From a virus, in IMG/VR virus record IMGVR_UViG_3300001848_000201, positions 1-43,740 of that record: DNA of 43,740 nucleotides; one strand, 5' to 3'. A program made the translations under genes and the position numbers. Positions 1-9,427 of the stretch are shown here, one piece after another. Position 1 is the stretch's first letter. Every line of letters begins with the position of its first letter. Below the pieces are notes generated by a model, which did no database searches, was not told where the DNA came from, and was given only the letters and a program-made list of their open reading frames with translations.

Positions 1-1655
1 GTTGAGTTCTGGGAGCCTCCTAAAAGGATAGCTCCTCCGTCCTTATTTATGAAGGAGTTGCCAGAGATGTTGATGTTTCTTGAACCAAAGATGCCGCCAT
101 AGGTATTATTGGCATTAACACCGTAAGACCATGTCGATCCATCATTGGACGGCCCAGAAATGCTAATTTGGTCTTTTGCGTACTCTGGGTCTGCCGTCCC
201 ATTCTGTCCTGAGCTTCTCGGAGTAATGCAGATATTACCAGAAATGGTACCATCGCAAAATCCATCAGCATCAATGTCTCCACCATTAGTGGACATCATT
301 GAATTGTCCGAGTAGGTTACACCTTTACATATACCTGAAGTGTCAAGGGCTGTTGCATTCTTGTTAGTGTACACCCTGGGGCTGTCTTGTGTTATAATCC
401 TTGCCCAGCGGGGTATTGGAATGTTGGTTGGTCCAATGTCTATGGTTCGATCTGGCGGTATATAGCCGGTCCTTCGCATAGAATTCCCGATGGCTGCTCC
501 GCCAACGACGCCACCAAAAAGAATGCAGTCTAATCCGTTATCAATAAAAGTGTTGCCAATAACCCTTAAATCATTGTGCAGAATATCAAAGTTATAAAGA
601 TGACTCCAGACACAGTTTCCATAATTCCCTCTAAACTCGCACCCCTGCACAAGTGTTCCGTAGGTCGTTGATAAATAGGCACCACCTCCAGCAATTCCGT
701 AGGTATTTAGGAAGATTCCACCATTCCAAGATCCGTAATTGCAGTCTGTATGATTCCAGTTACCAAAGATGGTCGGTCTGTTGTTTAGGAAATCGCACCC
801 GATGATCTTGGTGTTATAGATGTCATAAACGCCAGTATCGTAAACCCCACTATTGGTCCCCCCGGATGGCGTACCGTTGGTTGCGTCAATTAAGATGGAA
901 TACCCAGCAGCGTGCTGGAAGGTCATCTTGGCAAAAGTGGTGTTCTTTACTGGACCATGAACCCAAACAGACGTGTTTAGCGTCAGGAACGAGTGCATAG
1001 GGTCATTATTGAAGTCCCCTACGTGCGTGGCCTCGTTGTATCCACCTTTAGCCGCCGTGGTAGTTCCTCCGTCGATGCAGAAGTTATAGAAGGTTACATT
1101 GTCGCTCTTAACGTCAAAAAGACCCTTATAGGTAGCAAGCGTTCCTGTTAACTTAACTAGCGAACCAACCCCTTCTCCTACAAAACTGATCGGGACCGAG
1201 GAGTTAATTGTAACCGTAGACCCCATTTTATAGAACGACTTGCACGCCGGGATGTAGATCGTCCTTGCAATCGTAGATGTAGATGCCGCAGTAACCGCAG
1301 CGTTAAATGCTGCAGAGCAGTCCGTTGTGCCATCCCCCACTGCCCCGAAATCCAGAACAGAGATACTTTCTCCAATCTTTTCATTTAGTTGGCGATCCAT
1401 TGCTCCCAGGAAGTCAGTAGTAGGTGCGTACTGAACCCTGACTGTACTGGCCCCCCCTCCGCCTCCTCCACCCCTGTTTCCAGAGGTAGAGTTGATGATC
1501 TGCTGTACGGTGGTGTTAGTAGTAGTTCCTGTCTTAGAGGAGACCCTGGAGTACAGATCGTTAATGATCTGATTTAGGCGATACAGGTCAGGGTCGCCGA
1601 GGTCCGAAGAGAGGACCTTCATACGAGTATCTGGTTCTTGTGAATTAGTCTTCAT
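1..1655 (-). CDS. Tail spike, pectate-lyase-like beta-helix (C-terminus off the left edge)
   Basis: An open frame runs without a stop from ATG 1655 to the window edge, giving about 551 residues. The start lies two bases after the stop of the 2034-residue tail gene. The N-terminus (about residues 1-60) is helical and polar and probably attaches to the virion. A run of seven Gly follows, then a VLDFGAVGDGTTD signature near residue 100 that opens the right-handed beta-helix fold of Pectate_lyase_3-type phage spikes. The remainder has many short Asn/Gly/Thr strand-turn repeats, as expected for a beta-helix. Such spikes bind and often degrade host surface polysaccharide. The catalytic site cannot be judged from the part present. 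The glycine linker is encoded by a G-rich stretch with a 7-base homopolymer. Family confidence is high; enzyme specificity is unknown. Confidence 0.85.
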   Translation of the reverse strand, partial: MKTNSQEPDTRMKVLSSDLGDPDLYRLNQIINDLYSRVSSKTGTTTNTTVQQIINSTSGNRGGGGGGGASTVRVQYAPTTDFLGAMDRQLNEKIGESISVLDFGAVGDGTTDCSAAFNAAVTAASTSTIARTIYIPACKSFYKMGSTVTINSSVPISFVGEGVGSLVKLTGTLATYKGLFDVKSDNVTFYNFCIDGGTTTAAKGGYNEATHVGDFNNDPMHSFLTLNTSVWVHGPVKNTTFAKMTFQHAAGYSILIDATNGTPSGGTNSGVYDTGVYDIYNTKIIGCDFLNNRPTIFGNWNHTDCNYGSWNGGIFLNTYGIAGGGAYLSTTYGTLVQGCEFRGNYGNCVWSHLYNFDILHNDLRVIGNTFIDNGLDCILFGGVVGGAAIGNSMRRTGYIPPDRTIDIGPTNIPIPRWARIITQDSPRVYTNKNATALDTSGICKGVTYSDNSMMSTNGGDIDADGFCDGTISGNICITPRSSGQNGTADPEYAKDQISISGPSNDGSTWSYGVNANNTYGGIFGSRNINISGNSFINKDGGAILLGGSQNS

Positions 1656-1657
1656 GT

Positions 1658-4600
1658 CTAGACCTGTACAACTAGGTTCTCCCAAATAATAAACGAGTCA
1701 GCATCCTGCCTCTGATCCTTGGATAGGTTAATGTAGCACGTCCTAGAACAGTCTCTATAAAGCCGGAACTTCTTAGTCGGGTCATTGGCCGTTAAGACGA
1801 TTCTGTGCTTCTTGTCCTTATTCTTTACTCCGTTATAGACCGATGGGACATAGAACCGCTCAGTCTCCCTGGTTGGATGAACTGGCAGAACAGTGGAGTA
1901 GAAGAATGTTCCATCCTCCCGGTAGATGCTAACGGTGATAGTTCCGGCACACTTGTAGTCCACCCATAACTGCTTGATAATACTATACCCAACTGAACCG
2001 TACCCCTGGTTGTAGGTATCAAAGATGACAAAGTCACAGGCGTCCCTTACGAGATTCCACTCGGGCTGGCCGAATAACTGAGCCTTTCCTCCCGTCCCTG
2101 GGGTAAAGGTAAGCCTAAAGAGGTAGCCATTAATTTCGGTGGCATTGACAGGAGTCTCAAAGGTCTGACGAGTAGAGGTAGAGGTATTGACAGTCCAGGT
2201 CTGGACTTGTGTGCCATCGACCTCAAGGCCAACCGTACAGTCTACTCCACCTGTATCGATTTGGATACCTACTCCCCTAAAGATCTTGGCACAGGCACTA
2301 TTGGCGTTAGTCCACTCTGTAAACTTAGAAGTATCAGCCGGATAGGGGATAGTATTGCCAAATTTATACCCCCACATCTTGAAGTCAGGGCTCTGCGTCC
2401 CGGCCCCGTTTTGCCCTAGGGATCTAACCCTGACCATCTTGCAGACCGTCTCAGTCAATGGGAAGGTCTTCTGTCCCCTGCCGCCTGAGCTATTAGGCAA
2501 GGTAAGCGTCTGGGCGGCTAATGTCCTGGTATTTCCATCAATCCCAGTTAGGGTGTCAATAGCAACCTGGACGTTAGTGTCATTGGTGTCGTGACCTGTT
2601 TCAAACTCAATGGTGATCTCAGAGATCTTCTTGTCATAAGGGTGTCCTAGGTCATCCCAGTCGAAGGTATGATAAACTGCCCCTTTGTCTACTGGACGGA
2701 AGATTGCCTTGTACTCCCAGAGTTGGAATCTACCACCAGAGGGGATGGCCGTTGGATCGACCTGTAGGCGCATCATCTGGAAGGTAATCCCGGGGTTTAG
2801 AGTGATATTTACCGATCTCGTCGCCTGGGTGGAGGTGATATTTACCGTTTGTTTAAGGCTGCCATCACCCCAAATTTGCACAGGTACGGTCTGGCCATTG
2901 GTGTTAACATCGAACGTAATTTGCTCGGCGTACTTCGTGTAGTCATACCCAAAGTCAGTCCACTCCGTAGAAAGAACTGTTGGCTTGGGTAACTTTTCAT
3001 AGTCAAAGTGATAGTCAAATAACTGGAACTTTGCCCCAGTAGCGTTGACGTCCGTAGTGTTCGTGTTCAGCCTGATCAGCCTAGCCACTAAGTCAGGATT
3101 CATGGCAAAAGACTGCATCCGATTAGCGGCAGTGCCGTTAACGGTAACGGTCTGGAGGACAGAGTTATCCCCAACGATATCAACCCTTACGTTATTGCCT
3201 GCGGTATCGCAGTTGATATACAGTTGGTATAACCGTTTTTCATACTCATACCCCTGGTCGGAGTAGTCAGTAAAGTAGACCTTATCTTGGGGATACTTTA
3301 CGGTATTGCTAAACTCATACCCCCACATCTTAAAGCTATTACTCTGGGTCCCTCCGCCAGAGTTGCCTAAAGACCTGATTCTAATCATCTTACAGACTGT
3401 CTCCGTAAGAGGGAAGGTCTTCTTGCCACGGACTCCGCTAGTGTTCGGCAGGGTCAGTGTTTGTGCGGCCAGAGACGGGGTGTTTCCATCAATGCCACTA
3501 AGGGTATCTATAGCAAGCTGAATGGCGGTATCACCGCTATCGTGCCCGGTCTCGAACTCAATAGTTACTTCCGAGATTTTCTTGTCGTAGGGGTGACCCA
3601 GATCATCCCAGTCGAAGGTGTGCTTAACGGCCCCTTTGTCGGCCTGTACGAAGATGGGGGTGTAGTCCCATAGTTGGAAGCGACCACCTACAGGAATGGC
3701 CGTGGGGTCAATTTTCAGCCTCATGGTCTTGAACTGAATGGCCGGATTGAGGGTTATGTTGATGTTTCTGGTAGCGTGAGTGGTGTTGACATTGACAGTC
3801 TGATTCAGCGTTCCATCGCAGTACACCTGCACAGGAACAGTCTGCCCATTAGTGTTCACGTCGAAGGCAATTTGCTCTGCATCCTTGAGGTAATCGTACC
3901 CAAAATCACTCCAGGGAGTGGAGTAAATTGTAGGTTTTGGCAACTTCTCGTAGTCGAACCGATAGTCAAATAACTGGAATTTTGAGTTCGTGGCGTTGAC
4001 ATCAGAAGCGTTGGCGTTAAGCCTAATTAGCTTGGCAATCAGGTCAGGATTCAGGGGAATAGCCTGCATCCTGTTATCAGCCGTCCCGGTAACGGTGACG
4101 GTCTGTAAAATCCCGCCATCACCCCAGACATCTACTCGGACGTTCTGATTGTTAGTATCGCAGTTAATGTACAGCGCGTACAGGCGCTTCTCGTACTCAT
4201 AGCCCTCATCCTTGAAGTCAGTAAAGTAGACCTTGTCGGGAGGGTAGTTATCCTGTACGAACTTAAAGTCGAAAATCTCATAGACGGCACTTGCTACCTT
4301 CGGGCGCAGTCTGACCATCTTGGCAATGGTTCCGTCATTGATAGGCAGGGTAATCTTAGATCTTCCAGTTGCCGCAGGAAGCGTAAGTGTTTGAGTTGCT
4401 AGGGTTTGCGTACCTCCTGCTATCCCCGAGACGGTGTCCAAGAGGATGTCACAGGCCGTGGGGGTGCCGCTGATGCTATTGTCATACTCAATGGTTACCG
4501 TACTCAGGCGCTTATCATAGGGGTGCCCAAGGTCGCTCCAGTCGGTTACGCGGCCCTTGATGATGTCCTGTAGGGCGATGGTATTGAACGATAGACCATG

Positions 4601-7600
4601 GATAAAGTTGGCAGCCGTGGAGGTGCCATAGAACTCAAATTGTACAGCCCTTGCCTCTTTGCCAGCAGAGGTTAGGGGACTACCTGTCTGCTGAAGCGGC
4701 AGTGAGACTGTCTGGCGGCCCGTGGATCCAGGAGTGAAGTTAAAGACGTCAGTAGAGTCAGCCGTGGAGGAGTAGTCGTAGTAAAGCTGAGAAACGAAGG
4801 TGTTTGTAGTCTTCCCTGGGGTAGTCGAAGTAACGGCCCCTGAGGTAAACTCTACGCCAATGTCGGTAAATTTCTTCTTAACTAGCGCCGCTCCCATGTC
4901 ATAGCACTTGCTAATGACATCGTAGTAGATCGCATGAGCCCCGGTCCCGTCGCTGTAGGTGCCGACGTTATTGTAGTAGATCAGTCCAGCTACCGTCGTT
5001 CCGGTATAGGAAGACTTGGCGGCAATAATATCACCAGTGGCCTTATTGGAGGCTAGGCAGGTAACCGAAGTAGGATACAGTGTTACGCCGTTTCTAGTGG
5101 TAGACAGAGTGGCCGATGCGTCATAGACCTCATCCACGCTCCAGCGGTCAAATAAGATATTGTACCTAAATAGGTAAAACGCCGTAGTGGTAGTCCCTGG
5201 CTGCCAGAAATTGCCAGCAAAGTAGACCTCATTCCCTTTTTGAACTAGACTGACCAGGGCCGGATAGATCGAGGAAGACCCAGTGCCCGTGTAGTTTTGA
5301 TTCAGCGGAGTTACTCCATTAACGACTCTCTGATTGAAGACAAAGTCAATAGCTAAGCTAACCTTGCGGACAGAGCCGCCTGCCCAGGCATAAATACCAT
5401 CGTAGGACAGGAACCAGATTTCGTTATCGACGTAGGTCCAGGCATACTTCTGGACTAATCCGCGATTGGCAGGAGTCTTGAATGGACCAACCATGCGTCC
5501 ATTATCGAGCCTAACCGTGTAGATACCATGTTGGCACAGGGCTACAATTTCACCATTGAACTCCGCCAGCCCCATAATGGGGTTATCCGGGGTAGAAATT
5601 TGAACCACATGGGCATTTCCGGTCGATTCGTTGATAGTGGGCCATGCCTCAGGCTGCCCTGTCTTGGATCTCCAGAGCATGTGCGGAGCCTTGGCAACAC
5701 CTGCCATCCATAGGCAGTCCATGGCCGCCAAGACCTGATCACCAGCCAATCCAGCATTGGTGCTCCAAGAGACTTGCTCATTGGCGGCATGAACATAACT
5801 CAGGTAACAGTCAAAGGTGGTAGCGGTAATATTCCAGACTGTTACGATCTCCTGATTCTCTGAGCCACCAGCCGTGGAGGAGGATACACCATTCCCAATA
5901 ATTACCTGCGTCCCTGGGGTCAAAACCGTCGTTAGGTCAGAAACTCCAGAGACTGTAGGGGTGATAGTAATAGGGGTATTTCCAACGGCAGTTCCTGAGT
6001 TAATGGAGCCTACGTACTCTTTGCCGATAGAGACGGTTACCGGGGCATCATTGTCGAATTTGGCTTGTACCGCGTTAGTGATAGATAGGTCGTCAACGGT
6101 ATCAATAAAGAAATCATTATTAAGCGAAGTTCCGCTAATTCCTGGATTTGTAGCTAGCCCTACTCGCCTAAATGCTCCATCGGTAAAGGATCCACCCCTT
6201 CGGTAGATGGCTACCTGGGTTACTCCGGCGTTGGAGGAACAATTAGTGCTAAAGGTGCCATTGTCCGTACCAAAGAAGGTTACCCTAACTCCCTGATTCG
6301 ATACAGTTATTGCCTTATCGGCGTTCATTAGAGGGGAAGGATTGCTCTCTGCTCCGGTCTCTGGATCCCTATAAGTATAGACGTAGTCGTAGGGCTGTAA
6401 CTTGGGATCCGACCCGGAGTCTAGGCCGCCATGACCCCAGGCAAATAACTGACCGGCGTTAATCGTGAAACCAACCGAGGTATCGACCGGGGTAATTACA
6501 AGTTGTGCCGCTGTGACGTTGATCCAGGAGTTATTGCCAGATCCTACGCCGTTCTTGGTAAAGGCCGACTTAATGATGTCTTGCTCTAGCCAGTACGCTC
6601 CACTTGCCCCCAGAGCGCTGTCTAGGTTGATCATGTAACTGTAGTAGCCATTACTGCTGCCACAGAAAATCCTAAGCTCTACGCTCTGAATATTTGATGG
6701 GGTTCCGTTATAGAAAGAGACGTGAACAGTATCGTTAGAGTCATACCCGTTCTGATAGACGCCAGTTAGGCTAAAATCTGCCGTTCCCCCAGAATTAGGG
6801 AAAGGGTAGGCATAAACCAGTGCTGTTCCAACAGCAGGCACAGCCACATTGGCGCTCTCGGTGGTATAAGCTACTACGGTAGATCCTGCCGCAATAGACG
6901 GGGTTACGCCATGTCCACCTAGGTAGAAGATCGAGTTGTCTTGATCAATTCCGCCAACCGGACCCTGAAGCTGTCCTGCCGAGGTGGTTCCACCTGTTCC
7001 TACGGTAATGTACATCCCCTCTTGGATGCCATTGAGGTAAGACTTAGTTGGCACGCCCACAGTACCGACCTGCACTTGGTAATAGTCAGATAGAACCGAC
7101 TGAGTCGGGGTCGGAATAGCCGTAGAGGTGGTAGTGTTTACCCTAGTGTTGCTAGAGACCGTACCAAAGGTCTTAACCTGTGGCGCTGCAGGGGTAGCAA
7201 AGGCCGGTACAACCGGAGGCAGAATCCCAACCGTCCTAGCCACAGAGTAGGAGCCATTATCCCTTAAGACGCCCCTAAAGGTTCTACCCGCGTCCCCACC
7301 GCTACCATTAAAGTTGTATCCGGTAGCCATGTACGTAGTCCCGACATTGTTATACTGATCGGTAGCGTACTGGGTAATTCCAATTCTTCGCGCCTGGGCA
7401 CCTGATCCAGTTACTCCAATGCCACCCGTAGAGATGGTTGTAGAGGTCCCTGCTGGGGAGGTAGAGGGGGTATTTGAGACTGCTACTCGGCGGATGTTGC
7501 TGGATTCGCCAACATAGACGTTCGGCTTATAGGCATCAGTCGCTGTTACTGGGTTGGAAACAAAGAGAGAATCGACCCTAGCTGGACCCCAGGAGGTAAT

Positions 7601-7762
7601 GGAGATGTCGGTATAGCCGTAACGCGGGGAGAGGGCACCCTCTTGTTCAGAGACAGTGTTGAGAAGGTAGGCGTATTGCCCATCAGAGAGTTGGTTTAAG
7701 TCTAATTTTTGGACCATGCCCTTATTGGACATGGGTAGACGTGTAACCGTGGAATCCGCCAT
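1658..7762 (-). CDS. Giant tail protein (2034 aa) with C-terminal tandem repeats
   Basis: This is one of the two giant genes of the window. The first ~60 residues (LDLNQLSDGQYAYLLNTVSE, then GALSPRYGY) resemble the start of phage tail-hub or nozzle proteins that open with a beta-propeller; the stretch around residues 690-850 (WFLSYDGIYAWAGGSVRKVS) also reads like propeller blades. From about residue 1070 to the end, a domain of ~95-120 residues recurs about nine times, marked by cores such as DWDDLGHPYDKK, GYEYEKRLY and DFGYDYLK. A composite three-domain unit is present twice in nearly identical form. This suggests a long appendage built from jelly-roll-like modules, which is inference. It is followed immediately by the spike gene, so the two probably form one tail structure. 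The Shine-Dalgarno is weak (GGGA). A promoter and a hairpin lie upstream. Confidence 0.75.
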   Translation of the reverse strand: MADSTVTRLPMSNKGMVQKLDLNQLSDGQYAYLLNTVSEQEGALSPRYGYTDISITSWGPARVDSLFVSNPVTATDAYKPNVYVGESSNIRRVAVSNTPSTSPAGTSTTISTGGIGVTGSGAQARRIGITQYATDQYNNVGTTYMATGYNFNGSGGDAGRTFRGVLRDNGSYSVARTVGILPPVVPAFATPAAPQVKTFGTVSSNTRVNTTTSTAIPTPTQSVLSDYYQVQVGTVGVPTKSYLNGIQEGMYITVGTGGTTSAGQLQGPVGGIDQDNSIFYLGGHGVTPSIAAGSTVVAYTTESANVAVPAVGTALVYAYPFPNSGGTADFSLTGVYQNGYDSNDTVHVSFYNGTPSNIQSVELRIFCGSSNGYYSYMINLDSALGASGAYWLEQDIIKSAFTKNGVGSGNNSWINVTAAQLVITPVDTSVGFTINAGQLFAWGHGGLDSGSDPKLQPYDYVYTYRDPETGAESNPSPLMNADKAITVSNQGVRVTFFGTDNGTFSTNCSSNAGVTQVAIYRRGGSFTDGAFRRVGLATNPGISGTSLNNDFFIDTVDDLSITNAVQAKFDNDAPVTVSIGKEYVGSINSGTAVGNTPITITPTVSGVSDLTTVLTPGTQVIIGNGVSSSTAGGSENQEIVTVWNITATTFDCYLSYVHAANEQVSWSTNAGLAGDQVLAAMDCLWMAGVAKAPHMLWRSKTGQPEAWPTINESTGNAHVVQISTPDNPIMGLAEFNGEIVALCQHGIYTVRLDNGRMVGPFKTPANRGLVQKYAWTYVDNEIWFLSYDGIYAWAGGSVRKVSLAIDFVFNQRVVNGVTPLNQNYTGTGSSSIYPALVSLVQKGNEVYFAGNFWQPGTTTTAFYLFRYNILFDRWSVDEVYDASATLSTTRNGVTLYPTSVTCLASNKATGDIIAAKSSYTGTTVAGLIYYNNVGTYSDGTGAHAIYYDVISKCYDMGAALVKKKFTDIGVEFTSGAVTSTTPGKTTNTFVSQLYYDYSSTADSTDVFNFTPGSTGRQTVSLPLQQTGSPLTSAGKEARAVQFEFYGTSTAANFIHGLSFNTIALQDIIKGRVTDWSDLGHPYDKRLSTVTIEYDNSISGTPTACDILLDTVSGIAGGTQTLATQTLTLPAATGRSKITLPINDGTIAKMVRLRPKVASAVYEIFDFKFVQDNYPPDKVYFTDFKDEGYEYEKRLYALYINCDTNNQNVRVDVWGDGGILQTVTVTGTADNRMQAIPLNPDLIAKLIRLNANASDVNATNSKFQLFDYRFDYEKLPKPTIYSTPWSDFGYDYLKDAEQIAFDVNTNGQTVPVQVYCDGTLNQTVNVNTTHATRNINITLNPAIQFKTMRLKIDPTAIPVGGRFQLWDYTPIFVQADKGAVKHTFDWDDLGHPYDKKISEVTIEFETGHDSGDTAIQLAIDTLSGIDGNTPSLAAQTLTLPNTSGVRGKKTFPLTETVCKMIRIRSLGNSGGGTQSNSFKMWGYEFSNTVKYPQDKVYFTDYSDQGYEYEKRLYQLYINCDTAGNNVRVDIVGDNSVLQTVTVNGTAANRMQSFAMNPDLVARLIRLNTNTTDVNATGAKFQLFDYHFDYEKLPKPTVLSTEWTDFGYDYTKYAEQITFDVNTNGQTVPVQIWGDGSLKQTVNITSTQATRSVNITLNPGITFQMMRLQVDPTAIPSGGRFQLWEYKAIFRPVDKGAVYHTFDWDDLGHPYDKKISEITIEFETGHDTNDTNVQVAIDTLTGIDGNTRTLAAQTLTLPNSSGGRGQKTFPLTETVCKMVRVRSLGQNGAGTQSPDFKMWGYKFGNTIPYPADTSKFTEWTNANSACAKIFRGVGIQIDTGGVDCTVGLEVDGTQVQTWTVNTSTSTRQTFETPVNATEINGYLFRLTFTPGTGGKAQLFGQPEWNLVRDACDFVIFDTYNQGYGSVGYSIIKQLWVDYKCAGTITVSIYREDGTFFYSTVLPVHPTRETERFYVPSVYNGVKNKDKKHRIVLTANDPTKKFRLYRDCSRTCYINLSKDQRQDADSFIIWENLVVQV
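1960..4620 (-). repeat. Tandem protein-domain repeats inside the giant tail gene
   Basis: Cores of the repeat lie near 4545 (DWSDLGHPYDKR), 4220 (GYEYEKRLY), 3905 (DFGYDYLK), 3610 (DWDDLGHPYDKK), 3250 (GYEYEKRLY), 2950 (DFGYDYTK), 2660 (DWDDLGHPYDKK), 2320 and 2030 (degenerate). Three alternating domain types form a super-repeat of about 960 bases that is present at least twice. The last two copies are strongly diverged. Confidence 0.8.
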
Positions 7763-7800
7763 AATCCCATTTTATCAATGAGTTGCGGGTTATAGAAGGA

Positions 7801-7832
7801 ATAAAGCCTACCCCGTTAAGAGTAGGCTTTAT
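7801..7832 (-). terminator. Perfect 11-bp hairpin before the giant tail gene
   Basis: Bases 7801-7811 pair perfectly with 7822-7832 around a 10-base loop. On the minus strand the hairpin is followed by TTTATTCCTT-like sequence, a weak U-tract. It lies between the promoter at 7869-7897 and the tail gene start at 7762. It could be an attenuator, a leaky terminator or a 5' stabilising or processing hairpin. Confidence 0.5.
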
Positions 7833-7868
7833 ATAGCGGTCCAAACCTTACCTGTCTGCTATGATTTT

Positions 7869-7897
7869 AGTTTACTCCAGTACTGGACTAAAGTCAA
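7869..7897 (-). promoter_or_regulatory. Sigma70-like promoter with the palindrome filling its spacer
   Basis: On the minus strand there is a -35 TTGACT (7892-7897), a 17-base spacer and a -10 TAAACT (7869-7874). The spacer consists almost entirely of the palindromic site 7874-7889. A protein bound there would block RNA polymerase, so this looks like an operator-controlled promoter for the giant tail gene and spike. Confidence 0.6.
7874..7889. promoter_or_regulatory. Dispersed palindromic site, copy 1
   Basis: ACTCCAGTACTGGACT, intergenic, lying in the spacer of the promoter at 7869-7897. The wider flank is TTTACT on the left and AAAGTC on the right, matching the wider consensus in plus orientation. 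Confidence 0.75.
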
Positions 7898-8076
7898 CCC
7901 GCCTTGGGAAGAGGAGGAATTTCAATTACCTCGAAGTTAGACCATCCCTCCCTGGGATTACGCTTCTTTTTCAGTGAGTCAATTACCGCTCTTAGTCTGG
8001 CTTCCCCTGCTGGGTCGCGGCCTACAATCTCTAGGATTGCCTCGACAAGCTCGTCAAGTGACTCATCCTGGGTCAT
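7894..8076 (-). CDS. Small acidic protein of unknown function (60 aa)
   Basis: I do not recognise this gene. It is 60 residues, helical and acidic in the N-terminal half (DESLDELVEAILEIVG), with a Lys/Arg patch (LKKKRNPREG) and a Pro-rich end. Its ATG overlaps the stop of the 83-residue gene before it as TAATG, so translation is coupled. Its end reaches into the -35 element of the promoter that serves the giant tail gene. It belongs to the late structural operon. Confidence 0.65.
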   Translation of the reverse strand: MTQDESLDELVEAILEIVGRDPAGEARLRAVIDSLKKKRNPREGWSNFEVIEIPPLPKAG

Positions 8077-8327
8077 TAGCCAGTAGTTACGCCAAGAGTC
8101 CCAAGAGTCGAATCAAAGTAGATTCTTCCCCCACCCAGGGCTGCAGTAGCAGCCGCTCGGCTAGCATAAGAAGGGAAGGATGAGAAGAGAACGGCATTGA
8201 TAGGCGTAAGCGAGACCGTTCCAACACCACCTACGGTCTGGGCCGAGAGCGTGGGGCTATAAGCCGTGGAGACCTGGAGGTCCTCTAGGAAGATTTTACG
8301 CGGAGTGATTGTTACTGAGGATGGCAT
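8076..8327 (-). CDS. Small virion-region protein (83 aa)
   Basis: Unrecognised 83-residue protein, rich in Ser, Thr, Val and Ala and poor in charge, consistent with a small beta-rich virion component. It contains no Cys, membrane segment or catalytic motif. It sits nine bases after the 298-residue adaptor-like gene and overlaps the next gene by TAATG. The position between adaptor and tail genes suggests a structural role, by context only. Confidence 0.65.
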   Translation of the reverse strand: MPSSVTITPRKIFLEDLQVSTAYSPTLSAQTVGGVGTVSLTPINAVLFSSFPSYASRAAATAALGGGRIYFDSTLGTLGVTTG

Positions 8328-8336
8328 ATCTCTAAC

Positions 8337-9233
8337 TTATTGTACCACCTCAAGTAATGCCTCTCCAGTAACTGATCTTAGGAGACGGAAAAGCTCTTGC
8401 ATGCGGCTCTTGTAGTACTTTGCCAGTGCCATATTTTTCAGTTCACCGTCCATGGAATAAGCCCTAGCCAAGACTCCAAACTTCAGGTAAGGCCCAAAGC
8501 TAACCGGTAAGTCCTGAACATAGTCATCCAGGGAGTCAATAGCGCTCTCCTGGGTGTAGGTATCAAACTCTGTAAGATTTAAGGAAGAGTCAACGATGCT
8601 TGCCATGGTGCCGTACATCGGGGCCGTGAACTCGGTATAAACATCTCCGTAATTGCCGTCTTGGATGGTTCCGTACATATTGGCGGCATAGGCGATTTGG
8701 AAGGTATTTACCGCCGAGCACGAACTAAACGTCCCATAGAAGCCTGCACTATAGGTCGGGGTATATCCGATCCACTGAGGGGCCGGTCTAACCTCTACTG
8801 AGTCTTCTGGAAGCTCATCATCGCGCCACTCTTCAGGGGCCGAGGATGGCCAAGACTGCCATAAGTAGTCCCCATTGTCCCAGTAACTACCCGAGGATCG
8901 GAACAAGCTGGCGTCATCGCAGAGCATCCCAACGGTCTGATTGATGTAGTAGGGGTGTGTATAAACCCTTGTTCCTGTTGATGTTACAAGGTTTTGTAGC
9001 TTGATAAAGCAGTTTGACGCCTCAAGGATATCCCTGAGTGAGTCATTAAGAAACACTAGGAAGTCATCGTCAGACAGGGTTTCCCCTGTGAGGCCACCGG
9101 GCTCTAGGATAGAGTCGCAGACCTGATTATAGATATCCCGTACAGAGATTGGCATAGCAGGCTGTGCCGAAATCGACTCCTCTAGTTCGCCTCCGTAGGC
9201 TACTGTGCCGTAGGAGTAGTTCCCGTAGACCAT
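8337..9233 (-). CDS. Putative head-tail adaptor or tail connector protein (298 aa)
   Basis: 298 residues, starting at ATG 9233 with AGGAG just upstream. An N-terminal Tyr/Gly-rich segment (YGNYSYGTVAYGGE) precedes a helical stretch (ISVRDIYNQVCDSIL, DDFLVFLNDSLRDILEAS), the pattern of phage adaptor proteins whose N-terminal helices dock on the portal. A Tyr/Gly-rich middle contains repeated MYGT-type motifs, and a C-terminal helical part (residues ~235-298) ends in a basic amphipathic helix. It overlaps the preceding 75-residue gene by 34 bases. The role comes from the helix-beta-helix layout and the position between capsid and tail genes. Confidence 0.6.
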   Translation of the reverse strand: MVYGNYSYGTVAYGGELEESISAQPAMPISVRDIYNQVCDSILEPGGLTGETLSDDDFLVFLNDSLRDILEASNCFIKLQNLVTSTGTRVYTHPYYINQTVGMLCDDASLFRSSGSYWDNGDYLWQSWPSSAPEEWRDDELPEDSVEVRPAPQWIGYTPTYSAGFYGTFSSCSAVNTFQIAYAANMYGTIQDGNYGDVYTEFTAPMYGTMASIVDSSLNLTEFDTYTQESAIDSLDDYVQDLPVSFGPYLKFGVLARAYSMDGELKNMALAKYYKSRMQELFRLLRSVTGEALLEVVQ

Positions 9234-9427
9234 GGCTCCTTAGCTGAACTCCCATCCGGGTTCTTGAAGTGCGCCAGCAACCCGGAAATGCTCTGAATAA
9301 CTCCAATGGCCACGGTGACATAACCCTTTGCCTTGGGTGGCAGTGGTAGGTCATTGGCCATGTTGGCGAATTGTAGCGCCGTCGCTAGGCACTGAATCAT
9401 TGCGTTGACATTAAAGCTGAACTTCAT
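9200..9427 (-). CDS. Small hydrophobic protein (75 aa)
   Basis: 75 residues with two moderately hydrophobic stretches (VNAMIQCLATALQFANMAN near residues 6-25, and GYVTVAIGVIQSISGLLAHF near 35-54) and a polar, Pro/Thr-rich tail. It starts at ATG 9427 behind AGAGGATAAC and overlaps the downstream adaptor-like gene by 34 bases. It could be a membrane-interacting, holin-like or small virion protein; I cannot decide. Confidence 0.6.
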   Translation of the reverse strand: MKFSFNVNAMIQCLATALQFANMANDLPLPPKAKGYVTVAIGVIQSISGLLAHFKNPDGSSAKEPWSTGTTPTAQ

